A DNA stretch of 33,229 nt, from the NCBI GenBank assembly GCA_029547045.1, contig JAKPQL010000023.1, forward strand, positions 1-33,229, in the 5' to 3' direction. Each line of letters starts with the position of its first letter. Within the stretch, counting starts at the first letter, position 1. The stretch comes from Deltaproteobacteria bacterium. GTDB taxonomy: Bacteria > Desulfobacterota > Desulfomonilia > UBA1062. The notes under the pieces are model-generated. The model searched no databases. It was given only the letters and a program-made list of their open reading frames with translations, and had not been told where the DNA came from. Position numbers and translations under genes: made by a program. Of this stretch, positions 1 through 8,607 are shown in pieces.

Positions 1-462
1 GACATCATGACGCTGGCCAAGGCGCTGGGCAACGGCTTCCCGGTGGGCGCAGTCGTGGCAAGGCCCGAGATCACGAAGGTCATGGGGCCGGGGTCCCACG
101 CGTCCACCTTCGGCGGCAACCCCCTTGCCATGGCCGCCTCCCTGGCCACGCTGAAGGTCATGCTCCGAGACGGCATGGCACGCAGGGCCACCGAGCAGGG
201 CGCTTACCTCGTGGAGCGGCTCCAGGAGTTCCGGAAGGACCACCCGGCCCTTGTGGACGTGCGCGGCAGGGGGCTCATGGTGGGGGCCGAGTTCGATGCG
301 GACCTCTCCTTCGTGCCCGCTGCGGGGATCGAGCGCGGCATCATGCTGAACGTCATCCAGAACCGTATCCTCAGGTTCGCGCCGCCGCTCATCGTGGGCA
401 GACCCGAGATCGACCAGGCACTGGACATGCTGGGGGCGATCCTGAAGGAGAAAGGACTATGA
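1..462 (+). CDS. argD: Acetylornithine aminotransferase, C-terminal part (5' end outside window)
   Basis: PLP-dependent class III aminotransferase that converts N-acetylglutamate semialdehyde to N-acetylornithine in arginine synthesis; the same enzyme often acts in the diaminopimelate pathway. The reading frame is open from base 1. Its first residues DIMTLAKALGNGFPVGA carry the PLP-binding Lys of the family, followed by the STFGGNPLA motif that closes the active site and the small C-terminal domain (RGRGLMVGAEF, then LRFAPPLI). About 150 of the usual ~400 residues are present, so the start lies upstream. The TGA stop overlaps the argF start in an ATGA, which indicates translational coupling. 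Family assignment is firm. The choice of ArgD over a related ornithine-type aminotransferase rests mainly on the arg operon context. Confidence 0.95.
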   Translation, partial: DIMTLAKALGNGFPVGAVVARPEITKVMGPGSHASTFGGNPLAMAASLATLKVMLRDGMARRATEQGAYLVERLQEFRKDHPALVDVRGRGLMVGAEFDADLSFVPAAGIERGIMLNVIQNRILRFAPPLIVGRPEIDQALDMLGAILKEKGL

Positions 463-1364
463 GGGAGCACAGGGATTTTCTGTCCATCCGTGATCTCAGC
501 GCGGAGGAGATCGAAGGTATCTTCGCCAGGGCTGCGCACTTCCGCCAGGCGCTCCCGCACCGCAGCCTCGAGGGCAAGTCCGTGGTGCTGCTCTTCGAGA
601 AGGCGTCCACCCGCACCCGGGTGTCCTTCGAGGTGGGCATCGCACGCCTGGGCGGCCACCCGGTGGTCCTGTCCGTGGAGGGGTCGCAGATTGCCCGGGG
701 CGAGCCCATCAAGGACACGGCACGGATCCTGTCCGGGTACTGCGACGCCATCGTCATGCGGACCTTCGGCCACGACCGCCTCGAGGAGATGGCCTCCTAT
801 GCGGAGGTGCCGGTGATCAACGCGCTGACCGACCTGCTCCACCCCTGCCAGGTGCTCTCTGACTGCTTCACCCTGGCGGGCCGCTTCGGCGACCTCAAGG
901 GAAAGAAGGTCGCGTGGATCGGCGACGGCAACAACATGGCCAACTCCTGGATCAACGCAGCGGCCGTGCTGGGGTTCGACCTCACCCTGGCGTGCCCCGA
1001 GAACTTCGAGCCGGACTGCGACATCCTGGATGCGGCCCGGAAGGACGGGGCCGTGGTCCTCGTGGTGCGCGACCCGATGGAAGCGGCCAGGGGCGCTATT
1101 GCCGTGAACACGGACGTGTGGGCCAGCATGGGCCAGGAGGCCGAGGCCGAGAAGCGCAGGCAGGCCTTTGCAGGGTACCGGGTGGACGAGGCCCTCATGG
1201 AGGCCGCCGGCAAGGACGCGGTGTTCATGCACTGCCTGCCCGCCCACCGGGGCGAGGAGGTCACCGAGGAGGTGCTCGAGGGCTGGCGCTCCATCGTGTG
1301 GGAGCAGGCCCAGAACAGGCAGTACGTCCAGGAAGCCATTGTCGATTTTCTGATACAGGAGTAA
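459..1364 (+). CDS. argF: Ornithine carbamoyltransferase
   Basis: Cytoplasmic enzyme that makes citrulline from ornithine and carbamoyl phosphate. At 301 aa it has normal length. The carbamoyl-phosphate motif STRTR is at residues 50-54, HPCQ at 128-131, and the catalytic HCLP loop at 258-261, so all key residues are present. The N-terminal half binds carbamoyl phosphate and the C-terminal half binds ornithine. The start overlaps the argD stop by 4 nt, and the gene ends 10 nt before argG. It belongs to the argD-F-G-H block. The anabolic role is inferred from the operon; no catabolic arcA or arcC genes are near. Confidence 0.98.
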   Translation: MREHRDFLSIRDLSAEEIEGIFARAAHFRQALPHRSLEGKSVVLLFEKASTRTRVSFEVGIARLGGHPVVLSVEGSQIARGEPIKDTARILSGYCDAIVMRTFGHDRLEEMASYAEVPVINALTDLLHPCQVLSDCFTLAGRFGDLKGKKVAWIGDGNNMANSWINAAAVLGFDLTLACPENFEPDCDILDAARKDGAVVLVVRDPMEAARGAIAVNTDVWASMGQEAEAEKRRQAFAGYRVDEALMEAAGKDAVFMHCLPAHRGEEVTEEVLEGWRSIVWEQAQNRQYVQEAIVDFLIQE

Positions 1365-1374
1365 AGGAGACAGC

Positions 1375-2592
1375 ATGGGTAGCGCACAGAAGGTGGTACT
1401 GGCTTATTCGGGAGGTCTCGACACGTCGGTGATCCTCAAGTGGCTCATCGACGAGTTCGGGTATGAGGTCATCTGCTTCGCCGCGGACGTGGGCCAGGCC
1501 GAGGAGCTGGACGGCCTGGAGGCCAAGGCGAAGAGGACCGGCGCAAAGAAGATCTACATCAAGGACCTGCGCGAGGAGTTCGTGCGGGACTACGTGTTCC
1601 CCGCCTACCGGGCCGACGTTGCCTACGAGGGCACCTACCTCCTGGGCACCTCGCTCGCACGGCCGCTCATCGCCAAATACATGGTGGAGATCGCGCGCAG
1701 GGAGAAGGCCTTTGCCGTGGCCCACGGCGCCACGGGCAAGGGCAACGATCAGGTGCGCTTCGAGCTCGGCTGCTGGGCGCTCTACCCCGAGATCAGGATC
1801 ATCGCGCCCTGGAAGATGGACGAGTGGAAGCTTCGCTCCCGCGAGAAGATGATAGACTATGCGAAGAAGCACGGCATCGACGTGCCGGTCACCAAGAAGA
1901 AGCCCTACAGCATGGACCGCAACCTGCTGCACATCAGCTTCGAGGGTGGCATCCTGGAGGACATGTGGAACGAGCCCAGCGAGGACATGTTCGTGCTGTC
2001 GTGCTCCCCGGAGAGGGCGCCCGACAAGCCGACTTCCATCGTGATCTCCTTCAAGGACGGCGACCCGGTGGCCATCGATGGCAGGAAGCTGAGCCCGGCG
2101 AACCTCCTTGCGCGGCTCAACGAGCTGGGAGGGAAAAACGGCATCGGCCGGGTGGACATCGTGGAGAACCGCTACGTTGGCATGAAGTCCCGGGGCGTGT
2201 ACGAGACGCCCGGCGGCACCATCCTCAAGGTGGCCCACCGCGGCATGGAGCAGATCACCATGGACCGCGAGGTCATGCGCCTGCGGGACGACCTCATGCC
2301 CCGCTACGCCGCGCTGGTGTACAACGGCTACTGGTTCTCCCCCGAGCGCGAGGCGCTCCAGAAGCTCATCGACGAGTCCCAGAAGGGGGTCACCGGCGAC
2401 GTGCGGGTCAAGCTCTACAAGGGCACCTGCACGGTCACGGGCAGGCGCTCCAGGTACTCGCTCTACAACCCGCAGATCGCAACCTTCGAGGAGGACGAGG
2501 TGTACGACCAGAAGGACGCGGCCGGGTTCATCAAACTCAACGCGCTCAGGCTCAAGGTGCGGGCCCAGGTGAGGAAACAGGGAAAGAAATAG
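1375..2592 (+). CDS. argG: Argininosuccinate synthase
   Basis: ATP-dependent ligase that joins citrulline and aspartate to form argininosuccinate. At 405 aa it has normal length. The N-type ATP pyrophosphatase P-loop AYSGGLDTS is at residues 10-18, and the second signature, [14 protein letters not shown], lies near residue 116. The start ATG is preceded by an AAAGGAGA ribosome-binding site about 6 nt upstream. It lies 10 nt after argF and 8 nt before argH, in one transcript. No anomalies are visible. Confidence 0.98.
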   Translation: MGSAQKVVLAYSGGLDTSVILKWLIDEFGYEVICFAADVGQAEELDGLEAKAKRTGAKKIYIKDLREEFVRDYVFPAYRADVAYEGTYLLGTSLARPLIAKYMVEIARREKAFAVAHGATGKGNDQVRFELGCWALYPEIRIIAPWKMDEWKLRSREKMIDYAKKHGIDVPVTKKKPYSMDRNLLHISFEGGILEDMWNEPSEDMFVLSCSPERAPDKPTSIVISFKDGDPVAIDGRKLSPANLLARLNELGGKNGIGRVDIVENRYVGMKSRGVYETPGGTILKVAHRGMEQITMDREVMRLRDDLMPRYAALVYNGYWFSPEREALQKLIDESQKGVTGDVRVKLYKGTCTVTGRRSRYSLYNPQIATFEEDEVYDQKDAAGFIKLNALRLKVRAQVRKQGKK

Positions 2593-2600
2593 GGAGAGTC

Positions 2601-3998
2601 ATGGCCGACAAGCCCTGGTCAGGAAGGTTCACGAAAGCCACGGACGCGCTGGTGGAGGTGTTCTCCGCCTCCCTGGACGTGGACGCCAGGCTCTACCGGG
2701 AGGACATCGAGGCGAGCGCCTCCCACGCGCGCATGCTTGCCTCCCAGGGCCTGATCTCGCAGGACGAGGCCCAGGCCATCGTGGAGGGGCTCGAGGCAAT
2801 CGGGCGGGACATAGAGTCCGGCGTCTTCACCTTCGACATCGCCCTAGAAGACGTGCACATGAACATCGAGACCGAACTCACCCGCAGGATCGGCGAGGCG
2901 GGCAAGAAGCTGCACACCGCGAGGAGCCGCAACGATCAGGTGGCCACCGATGTCAGGCTAGCCGTGAGGAATGCGCTTGGCGGCATCGCATCGGAGCTCA
3001 GGGGGTTCATGGGCGCTGTGCTGGACAAGGCGGACGCCCACGTGGACACCATCGTGCCGGGCATGACCCACCTCCAGCACGCCCAGCCGGTCTCGCTGGC
3101 CCACCACCTGCTGGCCTACTTCGAGATGGCGCTGCGTGACTGCGGCCGCATCGCGGACTGCCTGAAGCGGGTGAACGTGTCGCCGCTCGGCAGCGCGGCC
3201 CTGGCGGGCACCCCGCACCCCATCGACCGGGAGACCACGGCCCGCGAGCTGGGGTTTACCGGGCCTGCCCGGAACTCCATGGACGCCGTGAGCGACCGCG
3301 ACTTCGCGTGCGAGGCGGCCTTCGTCTGCAGCCTGGTCATGATGCACCTGAGCAGGCTGTGCGAGGAGGTCATCATCTGGAACTCGCAGCCGTTCTCCTT
3401 CATAACGCTTCCGGACAGCCTGTGCACGGGCAGCTCCATCATGCCCCAGAAGAAGAACCCGGACGTGGCCGAGCTCGTGCGGGGAAAGACCGGCGGCGTG
3501 TACGGCAGCCTCATGTCACTGCTCGTCATGATGAAGGGGCTGCCTCTGGCCTACAACCGTGACATGCAGGAGGACAAGAAGCCGCTCTTCGAGGCGCTGG
3601 AGACCACCGGCTCCTGCGTGCGGGTCATGACCTTGCTGGTGGCGGGCATGGAGCCGAGGAAGGACGCCATCGACGCCTCCCTGCAGGACGGTTTCATCAC
3701 GGCCACGGACCTGGCCGACTACCTCACCGCCAGGGGCATGCCCTTCCGGGAGGCCCATCGCGTCACCGGCGAGATCGTGGCCGTGGTGGCCGGAAGGAGG
3801 GGCAAGCGGCTGAAAGACCTGAGCCTGGAAGAGCTCCGGGCCTTCAGCCCCCTGTTCGAGGAGGACATCTTCAGCGCCCTGGAGCCGGAGAGCTCGGTGG
3901 ACCGGCGCACGAGCTTCGGGGGGACGGCCCGCCGGAACGTGAGGGCGGCCCTTCAAGAGGCGCGCGTCCTGCTGGACGCACTGGGCCATGAGACATAG
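2601..3998 (+). CDS. argH: Argininosuccinate lyase
   Basis: Splits argininosuccinate into arginine and fumarate, the last step of arginine synthesis. The ATG at 2601 ([10 protein letters not shown]) follows an AGGGAGAG ribosome-binding site and gives 465 aa, the usual family length. The open frame continues far upstream through argG but is only a shadow there. The fumarase/aspartase superfamily signature [12 protein letters not shown] is at residues 277-288, with the TARSRNDQV motif earlier in the protein. The last 11 nt overlap the start of the small lipoprotein gene, which suggests coupled translation. Confidence 0.98.
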   Translation: MADKPWSGRFTKATDALVEVFSASLDVDARLYREDIEASASHARMLASQGLISQDEAQAIVEGLEAIGRDIESGVFTFDIALEDVHMNIETELTRRIGEAGKKLHTARSRNDQVATDVRLAVRNALGGIASELRGFMGAVLDKADAHVDTIVPGMTHLQHAQPVSLAHHLLAYFEMALRDCGRIADCLKRVNVSPLGSAALAGTPHPIDRETTARELGFTGPARNSMDAVSDRDFACEAAFVCSLVMMHLSRLCEEVIIWNSQPFSFITLPDSLCTGSSIMPQKKNPDVAELVRGKTGGVYGSLMSLLVMMKGLPLAYNRDMQEDKKPLFEALETTGSCVRVMTLLVAGMEPRKDAIDASLQDGFITATDLADYLTARGMPFREAHRVTGEIVAVVAGRRGKRLKDLSLEELRAFSPLFEEDIFSALEPESSVDRRTSFGGTARRNVRAALQEARVLLDALGHET

Positions 3999-4368
3999 GG
4001 CGATCCTTGCCGGCCTCATCCTCGTGGTGGCCTGCGCAGGCTGCGGGAGGAAGCTCCCGCCCCTGCCCCCCGAGCGGCCCGACCCTGCAGAGATAGTCTC
4101 CATGCGCTTCGAGGGGGGGCAGGTACTCGCCGTTGTCCGGTGCACGGTGCCGGAAGCCACGGTGGTCCTGCTGGGCAAGGCCAAGGGACTCTGCCCCCAC
4201 TGCACCGACGACCTCACCGCACGGCAGCAGGCCGTATGCAGGGTTCCCGGGGAGGTCCAGCTCACGGACGGTTCCCCCGAGTCCGACTTCATGGTCTACC
4301 GCGTCGGGGTGAGCTACGGGGACACGAGATGGATGACGCCGCCTCGCATCGTGGTGAAGAGGCGGTAG
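3988..4368 (+). CDS. Small lipoprotein between argH and lysA (LptM/YifL-like N-terminus)
   Basis: A 126-aa protein with a short charged N-terminus, a hydrophobic stretch and a lipobox-like site; the lipidated Cys could be C16 (VVAC) or C19 (AGC). The following GRKLPPLPPERP resembles the start of LptM (YifL), the small lipoprotein that helps mature the LPS translocon. In many proteobacteria a gene of that type sits next to lysA or dapF, as here. This protein is about twice the length of E. coli LptM. It has an extra C-terminal portion with a CPHC motif near residue 70, so a distinct role is possible. It overlaps argH by 11 nt. Lipoprotein status is well supported; the LptM relationship is an inference from motif and position. 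Confidence 0.8.
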   Translation: MRHRAILAGLILVVACAGCGRKLPPLPPERPDPAEIVSMRFEGGQVLAVVRCTVPEATVVLLGKAKGLCPHCTDDLTARQQAVCRVPGEVQLTDGSPESDFMVYRVGVSYGDTRWMTPPRIVVKRR

Positions 4369-4408
4369 CGCGCCGAGAGAACAGAGGAACGGAGGTTCGG
4401 AAGCACCC

Positions 4409-5668
4409 ATGCATGATTTCGAGTATGACGGATCGGGCAGGCTCTGCTGCGCTGAGGTGCCCCTGGAAACCATTGCCCGGGAGGTGGGGACCCCGGTGTA
4501 CTGTTACAGCCTGCCCACGCTCCGCCGGCACATCCAGGCCTTCGAGGAGCCGCTTACAGGCATCGACCACCAGACCTGCTTCGCCATGAAGGCGAACTCC
4601 AACCTGGCCATCCTCACCCTCATGGCGAAAAGCGGCCTCGGTGCGGACGTGGTGTCCGGCGGCGAGCTCTTCAGGGCCATGAAGGCGGGCATCCCGGCAT
4701 CAAAGGTGGTGTACTCGGGCGTGGGCAAGACCACCGAGGAGATCGACATGGCCATCTCCGAGGGCATCCTGATGTTCAACATCGAGAGCGAGGAGGAACT
4801 CGGCGTCATCAACGAGCGCGCCGGCGCCCTGGGGAGGAAGGCCCCCATATCCATCCGGGTCAACCCGGACGTGGACCCCCAGACGCACCCGTACATCTCC
4901 ACGGGCATGAAACAGAACAAGTTCGGCATCGACATCGAGAACTCGGTGCGGCAGTACCTCAGGGCAAGAGACATGGAGCACATCGAGATCGTGGGCATCG
5001 ACTGCCACATCGGCAGCCAGCTCACGGACATCAGCCCGTTCATCGACGCCGTGGACCGGCTCAAGGTGATCATTGCGGACCTCGGGGCCCAGGGCATCAC
5101 GTTCCGATACCTCGACCTGGGAGGCGGGTTGGGCATCACGTACTCGTCCGAACAGCCGCCGCACCCCAGGGAGTACTGCGCTGCCATCATCGACGCGGTG
5201 CGCGGCCTCGACCTCAAGCTCATCTTCGAGCCCGGCCGGGTCATCGTGGGCAACACGGCGGTGCTGCTCACCAAGGTGCTCTACCGCAAGGTCACGGACA
5301 AGAAGACCTTCGTCGTGGTTGACGCGGGCATGAACGACCTCATCCGGCCGGCCCTGTACCAGGCCTGGCACGATATCCTGCCCGTCACCAGGAAGGACGG
5401 GCCCACGCACAGGGTGGACGTGGTGGGCCCCATCTGCGAGTCAAGCGATTTCCTGGCAAAGGACCGGGATCTGCCGGCGTTCTCCCGGGGGGATCTCATC
5501 GCGGTCATGAGCGCAGGGGCCTACGGGTTCACCATGGCCTCCAACTACAATTCCAGGCCCAAGCCGCCGGAGGTTCTGGTGGATGGTGGGGGATATTCTG
5601 TGGTAATACACAGGCAGTCCTACGAGGATCTCGTCGCCGGAGAGACGGTCCCCGAGGGGATGATCTAG
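4409..5668 (+). CDS. lysA: Diaminopimelate decarboxylase
   Basis: PLP enzyme that converts meso-diaminopimelate to lysine. At 419 aa it has normal length. It is a fold-III decarboxylase with an alanine-racemase-type barrel carrying the PLP Lys at K61 (FAMKANSN). It also has a GADVVSGGEL loop, a GGGLGITY phosphate-binding glycine loop, EPGR, and the C-terminal active-site Cys in GPICESSDF. A GGAGG sits somewhat far (about 12 nt) upstream of the ATG. It lies 40 nt after the lipoprotein gene and 15 nt before dapA, so the lysine branch is physically joined to the arginine genes. Confidence 0.97.
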   Translation: MHDFEYDGSGRLCCAEVPLETIAREVGTPVYCYSLPTLRRHIQAFEEPLTGIDHQTCFAMKANSNLAILTLMAKSGLGADVVSGGELFRAMKAGIPASKVVYSGVGKTTEEIDMAISEGILMFNIESEEELGVINERAGALGRKAPISIRVNPDVDPQTHPYISTGMKQNKFGIDIENSVRQYLRARDMEHIEIVGIDCHIGSQLTDISPFIDAVDRLKVIIADLGAQGITFRYLDLGGGLGITYSSEQPPHPREYCAAIIDAVRGLDLKLIFEPGRVIVGNTAVLLTKVLYRKVTDKKTFVVVDAGMNDLIRPALYQAWHDILPVTRKDGPTHRVDVVGPICESSDFLAKDRDLPAFSRGDLIAVMSAGAYGFTMASNYNSRPKPPEVLVDGGGYSVVIHRQSYEDLVAGETVPEGMI

Positions 5669-5683
5669 AGAGGGGGAACTGGT

Positions 5684-6556
5684 ATGTTTTCAGGCGCCAT
5701 CGTGGCAATCGTCACACCCTTCAAGGATGGCAACATCGACGAGAGGGCCTTCACCGACCTGATCAACTTCGTCATCGCCGGCGGGGTCAGGGGCATCGTG
5801 CCCTGCGGTACCACAGGCGAATCGGCCACCCTGAGCCATGCAGAGCACGAGCGGGTCATCGACATCACGGTGGATGTCGTGGCAAAGCGGGTCCCGGTCA
5901 TTGCGGGCACCGGCTCCAACTCCACGGACGAGGCCATCCGTCTCACCCGGCACGCCAAGGAGGCGGGCGCGGATGCGGCCCTGCTCATCACACCCTACTA
6001 CAACAAGCCCACCCAGAAGGGGCTGTTCGAGCACTACAGAGCCGTGGCCGCGGCCTGCGACATCCCCCAGATCCTCTATAACGTGCCCGGCAGGACCGGG
6101 GTGAACATGGCCGTCGAAACCGTGGTGGAACTCTCCCGCATCGACACCATCGTGGGAATCAAGGAGGCGAGCGGAGACCTCGTGAAGTGCTCCCAGATCG
6201 TGCGGGACACGGAGGACGACTTCTGCGTGCTCTCGGGCGATGACGCCCTCAACTACCCCATCCTGTGCTGCGGCGGGGTGGGCGCTGTCTCGGTGACGGC
6301 CAACATTCTGCCCGATCGTCTCGCTGCGCTGTGCGACGCCTGGGGCAGGGCGGACATCGAGTCTGCCCGCAGGATCCACCTGGACCTGCTGGAGATCAAC
6401 CAGGCCCTGTTCATCGAGACCAACCCCATCCCGGTGAAGACCGCGCTCGCCCTCATGGGCAAGGTGCAGGAGGAGTTCAAGCTGCCCCTGTGCCCCATGG
6501 CCCAAGCCAACCGGAAGAGACTCGCCGAGGTGCTCAGGCGCTACGGATGCATCTGA
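5684..6556 (+). CDS. dapA: 4-Hydroxy-tetrahydrodipicolinate synthase
   Basis: Condenses pyruvate with aspartate semialdehyde at the entry to the diaminopimelate pathway. At 290 aa it is the normal (beta/alpha)8 barrel length. GTTGES is at residues 42-47, the catalytic Tyr of YNVPGRTG at Y132, and the Schiff-base Lys at K160 (GIKEASGD). These match the expected positions for the family. An AGAGGGGG ribosome-binding site precedes the ATG. It lies between lysA and dapB. Confidence 0.98.
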   Translation: MFSGAIVAIVTPFKDGNIDERAFTDLINFVIAGGVRGIVPCGTTGESATLSHAEHERVIDITVDVVAKRVPVIAGTGSNSTDEAIRLTRHAKEAGADAALLITPYYNKPTQKGLFEHYRAVAAACDIPQILYNVPGRTGVNMAVETVVELSRIDTIVGIKEASGDLVKCSQIVRDTEDDFCVLSGDDALNYPILCCGGVGAVSVTANILPDRLAALCDAWGRADIESARRIHLDLLEINQALFIETNPIPVKTALALMGKVQEEFKLPLCPMAQANRKRLAEVLRRYGCI

Positions 6557-6578
6557 AGCGGTCCATGGAGGTTTCCCC

Positions 6579-7394
6579 ATGATCAAGATCGGTGTGGTGG
6601 GTGCCGGGGGCAGGATGGGTTCGCTCATTGCGCGCACTGTCCTGGAGAGCCCTTCCCTGCGCCTGGCCGGAGCCCTGGAGAACGCCAGCCACCCCTCCAT
6701 GGGCCGGGACATCGGAGAGGTCCTCGGCCATGGTCGCCTGGGGGTGAGGGTGACCGCAGAGGCGGCAGATGCGTTTCGCGACTGCGACGGCATCATCGAC
6801 TTCACCTTTCCCGAAGTGACCCTGGAGGTGGCCCGGTACGCCGCCGGAAACGGCAGGTTCATGGTCATCGGCACCACGGGGTTCACCGATGCCCAGAGAC
6901 AGACCCTTGCAGGGTATGCTGCGCGGGTGCCCATGGTGCTGTCCCCGAACATGAGCATCGGGGTGAACGTGCTCTTCAGGGTGGTGAAGATGGTGGCAGG
7001 GCTCCTGGACGAGAGCTATGACGTGGAGATCGTGGAGGCCCACCACCGGATGAAGAAGGACGCGCCTTCGGGCACGGCCCTTGCCCTTGCCAAGGCGGCA
7101 GCCGAAGGCCGGGGGGTGGACCTCGGTGAAAAGGCCCGGTACGAGCGGTACGGCATGATAGGCGCCAGGCCGGCAGGCGAGATCGGCATCCAGACGGTCC
7201 GCGCCGGCGACATCGTGGGCGAGCACACCGTGATGTTCGCCGGGAACGGCGAGCGCATCGAGGTCGTGCACAAGGCCCACACCCGGGAGAACTTCGCCCG
7301 GGGTGCAGTCCGTGCCGCCGCATGGGTCGCGGGCAGGAAACCCTGCCTGTACAGCATGGCGGACGTGCTGGGGATCGGCGATGAAGATCGGTAG
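6579..7394 (+). CDS. dapB: 4-Hydroxy-tetrahydrodipicolinate reductase
   Basis: NAD(P)H-dependent reductase that follows DapA. At 271 aa it has normal length. The N-terminal dinucleotide motif GVVGAGGRMG is at residues 4-13, GTTGF occurs mid-protein, and the substrate and catalytic motif HHRMKKDAPSGTA is intact. A GGAGG ribosome-binding site lies 8 nt before the ATG. The stop overlaps the start of the next gene by 14 nt. In Geobacter-type clusters dapL often follows dapB; here an unrelated FAH-family gene does, so the later diaminopimelate steps must be encoded elsewhere. Confidence 0.98.
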   Translation: MIKIGVVGAGGRMGSLIARTVLESPSLRLAGALENASHPSMGRDIGEVLGHGRLGVRVTAEAADAFRDCDGIIDFTFPEVTLEVARYAAGNGRFMVIGTTGFTDAQRQTLAGYAARVPMVLSPNMSIGVNVLFRVVKMVAGLLDESYDVEIVEAHHRMKKDAPSGTALALAKAAAEGRGVDLGEKARYERYGMIGARPAGEIGIQTVRAGDIVGEHTVMFAGNGERIEVVHKAHTRENFARGAVRAAAWVAGRKPCLYSMADVLGIGDEDR

Positions 7395-8124
7395 GGGGGT
7401 GCTGCCCGGCGGTCAGGCCGCCTGGGTCTGCACGGAAGACTGTCTGGCCTTCAGGCAGTGGGATCCTGATACGTCCCGGCCGGGCGGCGAGATACGCATC
7501 GAACGGACCTTGCCCCCGGTGCTGCCTGGCAAGATCGTGGCCGTGGGTCTGAACTACCGGGACCATGCCATGGAGATGGGCCTCGACCTTCCCGCAAGCC
7601 CCATCCTCTTTATGAAGCCGTCCACCTCGGTCATCGGACCCGGTGAAGTCATCGTGTATCCACCCCAGGCGTCCCGCGTGGACTACGAGGCAGAGCTGGC
7701 CGTGGTCATCAAACAGCGCTGCAGGAACGTGCGGCCCGAGGATGCCCGGGCGGTCATCCTCGGCTACACCTGCCTCAACGACGTGACTGCCAGGGACCTC
7801 CAGGCCCAGGACGGCCAGTGGACCAGGGCGAAGTCCTTCGATACCTTTGCGCCGATCGGCCCATGGATCGAGACCGGGGTCGCCGACCCGCACGGACTTG
7901 CCATTTGCGCGCGGCTCAACGGGAAGACCGTGCAGAGCTCGCACACCGGCAACCTGATCTTTTCCGTTTTCGAACTCGTGGCCTTCATCTCGTCCATCAT
8001 GACCCTGGAGCCCCACGATGTCATCGCCACGGGCACCCCGTCGGGCATCGGGCCCATGGCCAGGGGCGACGAGATCACCATCGAGATCGACAAGATAGGG
8101 ACGCTGACCAACCTGGTGGTATGA
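7381..8124 (+). CDS. Fumarylacetoacetate hydrolase (FAH) family protein
   Basis: A 247-aa enzyme of the FAH fold, whose members hydrolyse, decarboxylate or isomerise small 2-oxo or acylpyruvate acids using a divalent metal. The metal ligands are visible as E103 and E105 (DYEAELAVV) and D134 (LNDVTARD). GLNYRDHAME and the GTPSGIGPM loop are also typical. The ATG at 7381 is chosen because it gives the short N-terminal domain and lies inside the end of dapB (14-nt overlap); an earlier in-frame ATG at 7303 would lie deep in dapB. The exact substrate cannot be told. Acylpyruvase or oxaloacetate decarboxylase activities are known in this family. Its stop overlaps folK by 4 nt. Confidence 0.93.
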   Translation: MKIGRGVLPGGQAAWVCTEDCLAFRQWDPDTSRPGGEIRIERTLPPVLPGKIVAVGLNYRDHAMEMGLDLPASPILFMKPSTSVIGPGEVIVYPPQASRVDYEAELAVVIKQRCRNVRPEDARAVILGYTCLNDVTARDLQAQDGQWTRAKSFDTFAPIGPWIETGVADPHGLAICARLNGKTVQSSHTGNLIFSVFELVAFISSIMTLEPHDVIATGTPSGIGPMARGDEITIEIDKIGTLTNLVV

Positions 8125-8606
8125 TCAGGGCGTATCTCTGTCTGGGGTCAAACCTCGGAAACCGCAGGGCTCTCATCGATGCGGCCCGTGAGCTGCTAGA
8201 GCGCGAAGGGGTCGGGATCCTCAGGGCATCGAGGGTCTACGAGACAATGCCCGTGGAGGTCCAGGACCGGCAGGAGCCCTATCTCAACATGGTGCTGGAA
8301 GTCGTCTTCGACGGGGATCCCCTCGGGCTCCTCGAGCGCTGCCAGGGGGTGGAGAACAGCCTGGGGAGGAAAAGACCCTATCGCCACGCGCCCAGGACAA
8401 TGGATATCGACATCCTCCTCGTCGAGGGCGTCACCATGGACCATGACCTGTTGAAAGTTCCGCATCCTGGGCTCGAGCAGAGGGCTTTTGCGGTGTACCC
8501 CCTTGCGGATGTCTCCCCCGGGCTTATTCTTCCTAGTGGGAGAACTGCTGCCGAGGTAAAGAATCTGCTGAAGGGTGACGAAGAAGTAAGGGTTTGGGGG
8601 ATATAG
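8121..8606 (+). CDS. folK: 2-Amino-4-hydroxy-6-hydroxymethyldihydropteridine pyrophosphokinase
   Basis: Transfers pyrophosphate from ATP to 6-hydroxymethyl-dihydropterin in folate synthesis. The 161-aa protein starts LCLGSNLGNR, the family's N-terminal motif, and contains RHAPRTMDIDILL with the Mg-binding D95 and D97. The ATG at 8121 overlaps the FAH-family stop (ATGA). The reading frame is open further upstream, but that part is a shadow of the previous gene. The kinase gene begins 1 nt after the stop. Confidence 0.97.
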   Translation: MIRAYLCLGSNLGNRRALIDAARELLEREGVGILRASRVYETMPVEVQDRQEPYLNMVLEVVFDGDPLGLLERCQGVENSLGRKRPYRHAPRTMDIDILLVEGVTMDHDLLKVPHPGLEQRAFAVYPLADVSPGLILPSGRTAAEVKNLLKGDEEVRVWGI

Positions 8607-8607
8607 G

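Noticed and set aside
204-1376. Long open frame on the minus strand opposite argD/argF
   Set aside because: GC-rich coding DNA leaves long antisense frames; the translation is low-complexity and the plus strand encodes firm ArgF.
1824-2600. N-terminal extension of argH through argG
   Set aside because: The ATG at 2601 has a ribosome-binding site and gives the normal ArgH length; the upstream part is antisense-like composition inside argG.
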